A stretch of DNA of 36,071 nucleotides from Deltaproteobacteria bacterium. GTDB lineage: Bacteria > Myxococcota > JACRCW01. The notes under the pieces were generated by a model. That model worked only from the letters and a program-made list of their open reading frames with translations, did not search any database and was not told the origin of the DNA. The translations under genes and the position numbers were made by a program. How positions within the stretch are numbered: position 1 is the stretch's first letter; each line of letters opens with the position of its first letter. Positions 31,354 through 36,071 of this stretch are shown piece after piece. Location of the stretch: positions 1 through 36,071 of the forward strand of contig JACRCW010000142.1 in assembly GCA_016218805.1 (NCBI GenBank). Direction: 5' to 3'.

Positions 31354-34018
31354 CGTCCACCTCCCCGCGGCCACTCCGTTCCTTCCGCAAGCCCCAGCGG
31401 TCATACACGAACCTCGTCCCCCCAAACGAGAACAACAGCCGGTCCGGTCCGGCCGCGACGTCCTCGGCGCGGCAGTCGTCGGGGTCTGCATCCGCGCACC
31501 AGTGTGCGCGAACGGTAAACTCCTCTACCAGCCCGCCAAGCGGACTCCGCCACGGCTCCGACAACTCCACCCTTCGGTCCATCAGCCCCAACCGGCTGCG
31601 AACTTTCTTGTCGCCACCCGAAGGAAACCCCGTCTCGGCGTAACTCGTTGACCAGTCCACCAGGTTCAACTCGGCAACGCGCGCTTCGGCCGCGTAGACG
31701 CCTTCCACTTTCGCGCCGTGGGCCTGCCATTCCCCGCCCAGCGCGGCAGCCAGTTCGCGGAGGCGCGCCTCATCCACGCATGCCTCCACCAGCCCGCGGC
31801 ACATCTGCGGGATGCGCCACACCGGGTCCCGCTCCACCGCCCTCCAGGTCGCCTCCAGGACGCGGAGGTCTTCGTAGACCTCGCCGCCGAGGCCATGGTG
31901 ATAGGTCGCCGCATGGTCCGACCTGATGAACCGCCCGAGATCGCGCTCGGCAGGCACGACGACCGTCGCAGCGGGACGCGAGAATGGGGGCGCGCGGTCC
32001 GTCCGCGCGTGCCGGTGCAGGCGCCCGAGTCGTTGGAGCAAGACGTCGACCGGGGACAGGTCCGTGAGCATAAAATCCGCGTCCAGATCCAGGCTCTGCT
32101 GGATGGTCTGGGTCGCCACCGCGACCCGACCCGCAGCCTTCCGACCTTTGCCGAACTGCGCCTCCAGCGCCTGGTCCAACAGGACGCGGTCCGACCTGGC
32201 GTAGCGACCGTGGTGTAGCGCTGGCGCCCCGCCGCAGCGGAACAACACGTCCGCGCAGGCCGTCTCCGCGGCCAGTGCTTCCAGCGCGCGTTGGGTCTCC
32301 ACCGCCTCGGCCACTGAGTTCCGGACGACAAGGACAGCCGCCCCGTCCCTCGCTGCTTGGAGCGCCGCGCCTGCCACGGCAGCCGGGTCCTCCAGCCACG
32401 GGGCGGTCGACAATGACAGTTCTCTCTGTGAGACCCCATGGTCCTGCTCGACGGTCTCGACCCGAACGGATGCCCCACGGTGCACCACCACCGGGTAGTC
32501 GGCAGCTTCTGGCGGAAGCGCGCCGGCCACCGCATCCGGCCACAACAGCGCGTTCCAGGTCCGTTGGCCCAGCGTCGCGCTCATCAGCAACGCGTGGCCT
32601 CCTGCCGCGGCGTGGTGCGCGAGCACGCAACGCAACACGTTGGTCATGTACGCATCCGAGGCGTGCACTTCGTCCACCACCAGGAGGTGACGAAGGAGCG
32701 CCGTGGCGCGCAGGTGCGCGTGCGGCACCGTCAGCCCCGCCAGCAGTGCCTGGTCCACCGTGCCCACCACGATGGTGCCGGCCATGTAGCGCTTGCTGTT
32801 CTCGACGGCCCAGCCGCGATGCCGGGTCGTTCGCGAGGACGCGGCGAGGTCGTCCGGCCACAACACGCCGAAGTCCGGCAATCGGCGTGCGTCCTTATCG
32901 TCGACGCGCAGGTACCCGGGGACTGCCAAGACCACCGGCGGAGCCGGTCCCGTGCTGAACGCGCGCTGAACAGCATCGCGGACGCGTTGATGCATCTGCG
33001 TGGCCGACGTGCGGGTGGGCAGCGCGAAGTACAGGCCGTCCACCTCGCGCGCGGCGAACAGCGCCATGAAATGCGCCAACGCGCCTTCGGTCTTCCCGGA
33101 CCCGGTCTCGGCTTCCAAGATGGTGATGCTGGGGCCGCCGCTTGCGGGAATTCGCAGCATCGCCTCTTGGGCCGGCCGCGGGGGGTGCATGCAGATGGCC
33201 TCAAAGGGGCGCCGCTGAGCCGCTTCGCCGCGCCACGCTTCCGCGTCCAACCCGTTGAGGCGCAGGGATTCCTGCGCCGCACGCACGCTCGTCAACCAGC
33301 GCTGCTGCGCATCAGGGGACTCGCTGAACGGAAAGCAACCCGGCTCGCGGTTGCTCCCGAGCCAGTCCGCCAGCATCACCAGGCCGGCGAACGCGTGCTC
33401 CAGCGCCGTCGACTGCGGAAGCGGTTCCGCCTCGGCCGAGAACGCCCGGGGCAACCACTGGCGGAGGCTGGCCGCCAGGCGGCGCACGCCCTCCCAAGCC
33501 GTCCGGCGGTAGGGGCCCTGGTCGTCCCATTCGTGAAACGCCGCTGCCGGGAGACCGCTGAGATTCGTCGGCTGACCGTGGTGCCCAATCGCAGCGATCA
33601 GCAGACGCGCGGCAGCGTCGGCCTCGCCGTCCGACGCGCCGAACCTCTCGATGTCCTTCCACGCGACCGCGTCGGAGAGCCGGCGGGTGAGGTCGGGCGA
33701 ACGGAACAGTCCGAGTGCCTCTTTCACATGCCCCGCAGTCCGCTCGAAGGGGGGAATGCCCTTCCGCTGGAACCCGTGGTTGTACTTCCCCAGGTCATGC
33801 AGCGCGGCCAACACCGCCAGCCGGTCGCAGTGGACCTCTGTCAGGTCACTCCATCCGCACAGCCGGGCGAGCCGCTTGCGCCAGATTGGCAGCGCCAACA
33901 GCGCCCGCGTGACGGCCGCCACATCACCGCAGTGGTGCTCCAACGGGTGCCACGCGGTGACCCGCCCCTGGTCATCCTTCTCAAGCTTGGCCCACCAATC
34001 GGTTGGCGTTCCCTGCAT
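31340..34018 (-). CDS. Cas3, HD nuclease-helicase of type I-E
   Basis: The 892-aa protein starts at ATG 34018. The N-terminal HD nuclease domain has H24/H28 (AWHPLEHHCGD), H74-D75 in ALHDLGKYNHGFQ and H146-H147 in AIGHHGQP. The SF2 helicase follows: Walker A ETGSGKTEGA (GSGKT at 306-310), DEVH at 449-452 in LLVVDEVHASDAYM, SAT at 480-482, and an arginine finger block QRLGRLHRH. The stretch VDQALLAGLTVPHAHLRATA before the DEVH box is typical of I-E. The C-terminal domain has the expected strands (WSTSYAETGFPSGGDK). Cas3 is recruited by Cascade to nick and degrade target DNA. It is the first gene of the operon; only a degenerate repeat array and a hypothetical gene lie between it and the array. 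Confidence 0.97.
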   Translation of the reverse strand: MQGTPTDWWAKLEKDDQGRVTAWHPLEHHCGDVAAVTRALLALPIWRKRLARLCGWSDLTEVHCDRLAVLAALHDLGKYNHGFQRKGIPPFERTAGHVKEALGLFRSPDLTRRLSDAVAWKDIERFGASDGEADAAARLLIAAIGHHGQPTNLSGLPAAAFHEWDDQGPYRRTAWEGVRRLAASLRQWLPRAFSAEAEPLPQSTALEHAFAGLVMLADWLGSNREPGCFPFSESPDAQQRWLTSVRAAQESLRLNGLDAEAWRGEAAQRRPFEAICMHPPRPAQEAMLRIPASGGPSITILEAETGSGKTEGALAHFMALFAAREVDGLYFALPTRTSATQMHQRVRDAVQRAFSTGPAPPVVLAVPGYLRVDDKDARRLPDFGVLWPDDLAASSRTTRHRGWAVENSKRYMAGTIVVGTVDQALLAGLTVPHAHLRATALLRHLLVVDEVHASDAYMTNVLRCVLAHHAAAGGHALLMSATLGQRTWNALLWPDAVAGALPPEAADYPVVVHRGASVRVETVEQDHGVSQRELSLSTAPWLEDPAAVAGAALQAARDGAAVLVVRNSVAEAVETQRALEALAAETACADVLFRCGGAPALHHGRYARSDRVLLDQALEAQFGKGRKAAGRVAVATQTIQQSLDLDADFMLTDLSPVDVLLQRLGRLHRHARTDRAPPFSRPAATVVVPAERDLGRFIRSDHAATYHHGLGGEVYEDLRVLEATWRAVERDPVWRIPQMCRGLVEACVDEARLRELAAALGGEWQAHGAKVEGVYAAEARVAELNLVDWSTSYAETGFPSGGDKKVRSRLGLMDRRVELSEPWRSPLGGLVEEFTVRAHWCADADPDDCRAEDVAAGPDRLLFSFGGTRFVYDRWGLRKERSGRGEVDDDQV

Positions 34019-34076
34019 GTCCCCGCCCCATAAGGCTTTTCCCGGTTACCGCCTCCCAGCACCTCTGCTTCGCGGC

Positions 34077-34384
34077 GCACACCTACTCCGTGTCCAGGGC
34101 GCGGGCAACCCGTCCAAAACCCGCGGTCCACGCATGTCCTGCGGCATGAGTGACGGTGGGAAAGGCGCTGGGAACACGTGTCCTGCAGGCTTGAGTGTCC
34201 ACCGAAACTGTCAGGTCACGCGCGCCCCGCGGGTTCAGGCGCGTCACAACACCCGCGGGACGCGCACGTCCTGCGGGTCTGTGCGCGCCTGGAAGGCCGC
34301 CCTCCACGCGCGCCCGAGGAGTTTCTGCACGTCACTCAACGCGTTGGGTGCGCGTGTCCCGCGGCATTCTGCAGCCGCAGACCG
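34077..34384. repeat. Degenerate tandem array, exact 44-bp period, upstream of cas3
   Basis: In the 421-bp gap 34019-34439 there is no gene, but a core resembling TGTCCTGCGG recurs at exact 44-bp steps: 34092, 34136, 34180, 34224, 34268, 34312 and 34356. A weak eighth unit follows at 34400. The bases before each core are usually ACGCG or GCGCG, and each unit tends to end in AAAC or AAAG. The fifth unit is the best dyad: ACCCGCGGGAC and GTCCTGCGGGT, with 10 of 11 positions pairing around GCGCAC (34251-34278). Since 44 is not a multiple of three, coding is unlikely. Constant phase suggests ordered protein binding sites or an old minisatellite. The cas3 promoter must lie in or beside it. Confidence 0.7.
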
Positions 34385-34439
34385 CCACCCGGCGCGCACC
34401 TGCGCTGGGCCTTTGCCGGCTGCCTGATTGCCAACCGGT

Positions 34440-35132
34440 TCAAGCCGGCTGGGTCTCCGGCGTGGTGGTGACGGTGGTGCCTTCCGCGGCGTCCGTGCCC
34501 CCACCGCCGCGCCGCTTCTGAACGCGGAAAAACGTGTTGGCCCAGTCCCTGGGCAGACCGCGCTCCACCGCCCGGGTGACCAGCATGGCGTGCAGGCCGT
34601 CGCGCTCACGGGTGAGGTTGTCCACCAGTTCCTCTTCCGCAATGGCGGCCTCGCCGCGCACGTTGGCGGTGGACTTGGTCTGGGTGAGTGCGGCGTCCCC
34701 GGCCTTGGCCCACTTGAGCGTCTCGTCCTTGTGCGGGGCGAACAACGCCTCGGAGGCGCCCGCCCAGGCCAGGACCGTGTCCACCTGGGTGCGCAGCGCC
34801 TGCTTGCAGAATGACGTGATGGTGTGGGTGCCAAAGAACAGCTTCCAGCGCGCGGACTTGCGGTCCTTGAGGGCCAGGTCCAACTCAAGGCCGAACCTGT
34901 TGCACGCCGTGTCCAGCCGGGAGTTGGCAACGGCCCGGAGTGCATCACACTTGGAGGCAACTTCCCGCGCCCGCCGTTGCGCCGCCGCCACCGCGTCGAT
35001 GCTTGCAATCCAGCGGTCGGTGTGGGGCAACAGATCTGCGGAATCCGGGTCCGCCTCGAGCGCGGAGCGGGTGAAGAAGACCTCCTCCTCAAGCTCCGCA
35101 TGGGTGGCTGTCACTGTCAGCTTGCGCGGCAC
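34440..35132 (-). CDS. Hypothetical helical protein between cas3 and the CRISPR array
   Basis: The 230-aa protein starts at GTG 35132 behind a strong AGGAGG site. It is almost wholly helical (ELEEEVFFTRSALEADP, AVAAAQRRAREVASKCDALR, NVRGEAAIAEEELVDNLTRE), with a conserved-looking SARWKLFFGTHTITSFCKQA block near the middle and a low-complexity Gly/Thr tail. No enzyme motif, signal or membrane segment is visible. It points the same way as the cas operon, but the 44-bp repeat array and 421 bp separate it from cas3. The leader lies immediately upstream, so its promoter would be divergent from the array's. I do not recognise a family, and it may be unrelated to CRISPR function. Confidence 0.6.
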   Translation of the reverse strand: MPRKLTVTATHAELEEEVFFTRSALEADPDSADLLPHTDRWIASIDAVAAAQRRAREVASKCDALRAVANSRLDTACNRFGLELDLALKDRKSARWKLFFGTHTITSFCKQALRTQVDTVLAWAGASEALFAPHKDETLKWAKAGDAALTQTKSTANVRGEAAIAEEELVDNLTRERDGLHAMLVTRAVERGLPRDWANTFFRVQKRRGGGGTDAAEGTTVTTTPETQPA

Positions 35133-35308
35133 GGCGTTCCTCCTGTGCGAAATGTTCGCGCCCCGCTAGTCCTGCGCCAGCGAGGCTGTCAAGCGGCTTT
35201 TACGGGCAGCGTGAAGCTGGTAGGGGGCAACTTCAGCGCCTGGATGGTGAACAGGTAGCCGTTGTTAGTTGTTCCCTTGTTGCCGAGGCTGCTCCATTTC
35301 GGCACAGA
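35133..35308 (+). promoter_or_regulatory. Probable CRISPR leader
   Basis: These 176 bp lie upstream of the first repeat in the direction of crRNA transcription, judged from the repeat (GC stem followed by the ATGGACCC handle, as in E. coli). The part next to the array has short GTTGTT repeats (around 35260-35282) and is less GC-rich than its surroundings, as leaders often are. It should hold the array promoter and the Cas1-Cas2 integration site, and also the divergent promoter of the 230-aa gene. No defined promoter box is clear. Confidence 0.6.
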
Positions 35309-36071
35309 GGCTCCCCCGCGCACGCGGGGATGGACCCGTCGCCGGCGACCACGCCCGCCCACGCGGCCTGGCTCCCCCGCGCACGCGGGGATGGACCCTG
35401 GCACGCCTGGCGCCGGCCGCGGGTTTAGTTGGCTCCCCCGCGCACGCGGGGATGGACCCTGTGGGTGCGCGAGACACACTGCCCGCGATATGGCTCCCCC
35501 GCGCACGCGGGGATGGACCCAGGCGCCCGGCAGAAAAAGCTGAGCTCCGGGCGGCTCCCCCGCGCACGCGGGGATGGACCCTTCAAGCTGCGCGTCACGT
35601 GGGCGGCGTCACTGGCTCCCCCGCGCACGCGGGGATGGACCCCGGGGCGCGGCCCCGCCCCCGCCTGCCATCCGGGCTCCCCCGCGCACGCGGGGATGGA
35701 CCCCACGGGGGAGGTGGACATAGCGCGCAATGCGCGGCTCCCCCGCGCACGCGGGGATGGACCCTTATCTCAGATATCGTCAAAGAAGCAGAAACAGGCT
35801 CCCCCGCGCACGCGGGGATGGACCCTGCGCCATTGGCGTGACAGCGGAGGACCAGCAGGCTCCCCCGCGCACGCGGGGATGGACCCCCTGACTCTGACCG
35901 TCGTCGTCATGCTCGCACGGCTCCCCCGCGCACGCGGGGATGGACCCTGACAAGCGCCGCGCTCTGGCCTGCCACGTCGGGCTCCCCCGCGCACGCGGGG
36001 ATGGACCCCTGTCCACCACATCGCCAGGGCTGCTTGAGCCGGCTCCCCCGCGCACGCGGGGATGGACCCGA
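35309..36071 (+). CRISPR. Type I-E CRISPR array (13 repeats, continues past the window)
   Basis: Thirteen 29-nt repeats, all identical, start every 61 bp from 35309 to 36041; the 12 complete spacers between them are all 32 nt. The repeat has the core CCCCGCG-CA-CGCGGGG, a 7-bp perfect stem, preceded by GGCTC and followed by the 3' handle ATGGACCC. E. coli I-E repeats have the same layout, so Cas6e should cut after the stem to leave that 8-nt handle. The lack of any repeat decay implies recent activity or recent acquisition. Spacers are GC-rich except spacer 8 (35765-35796, 11 of 32 G or C). Spacer 1 begins with the palindrome GTCGCCGGCGAC. The last repeat ends at 36069, so the array runs on. 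Confidence 0.99.

Noticed and set aside
32438..34033. Open frame of 531 codons antisense to cas3
   Set aside because: The sense frame encodes Cas3 with HD and helicase motifs; the antisense product has no recognisable domain.
34178..34471. Short open frames in the gap upstream of cas3
   Set aside because: They cross the 44-bp repeat array, whose period is not a multiple of three, and give no conserved protein.
35189..36055. Open frames on both strands across the array, with repeated PRARGDGP or PAHAGMDP words
   Set aside because: They are the CRISPR repeat read in different frames; the period is 61 bp and the words shift frame from repeat to repeat. No start signal or conserved product.

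Overview
The window is GC-rich DNA of the kind seen in Myxococcota (deltaproteobacteria). I infer this from the dense GC-biased coding, several Cys-rich or calcium-loop-rich secreted lipoproteins, a DUF6209-like lipoprotein, a Lon of LonA type, and an REC-GGDEF-EAL regulator. The assignment is an inference from gene style; there is no rRNA or other phylogenetic marker here beyond Lon and L31.

Left part (1-21190), mostly chromosomal backbone. A truncated, frameshifted copy of an outer-membrane-type gene (199-446) and its intact relative (1280-2017) flank a DUF3368/UPF0175 toxin-antitoxin pair. Then come lon, a coupled pair of membrane and FG-GAP/VCBS lipoprotein genes, rpmE, four secreted or membrane hypotheticals, a small zinc-finger protein, a TrmB-type regulator, a DGAT/PES-like acyltransferase, a DNA-methylase-like gene broken by a frameshift, a thiolase, a REC-GGDEF(degenerate)-EAL protein, a protein with two homing-repeat-like units and a sigma-region-4-like HTH, and a 1-Cys peroxiredoxin.

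Right part (21194-36071), a complete type I-E CRISPR-Cas locus. Its array runs rightward at the right edge: 13 identical 29-nt repeats and 12 complete 32-nt spacers, continuing past the window. A leader lies at about 35133-35308. The cas genes form one leftward operon in which nearly every junction overlaps (mostly ATGA or GTGA). In transcription order it reads: cas3, AAA ATPase-1, PD-(D/E)XK-like nuclease, cas8e, cas11e, AAA ATPase-2, a 172-aa putative nuclease-like protein, cas7e, cas5e, a DUF2442-like protein, cas6e, cas1e, cas2e.

The unusual part is the five non-cas genes built into this operon. Two separate two-gene modules, each an OLD/RecF-like ABC-type ATPase without a TOPRIM domain followed by a small nuclease-like partner, are inserted between subunits of Cascade, and a DUF2442-like gene sits between cas5e and cas6e. 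All are translationally coupled to cas genes, so they are likely co-expressed with Cascade. I infer that they form a composite defence system, either accessory effectors, regulators or guards of type I-E immunity. Cas7e also carries an acidic, low-complexity insertion of about 80 residues. Upstream of cas3 lies a degenerate tandem array with an exact 44-bp period and imperfect dyads, which may be regulatory.
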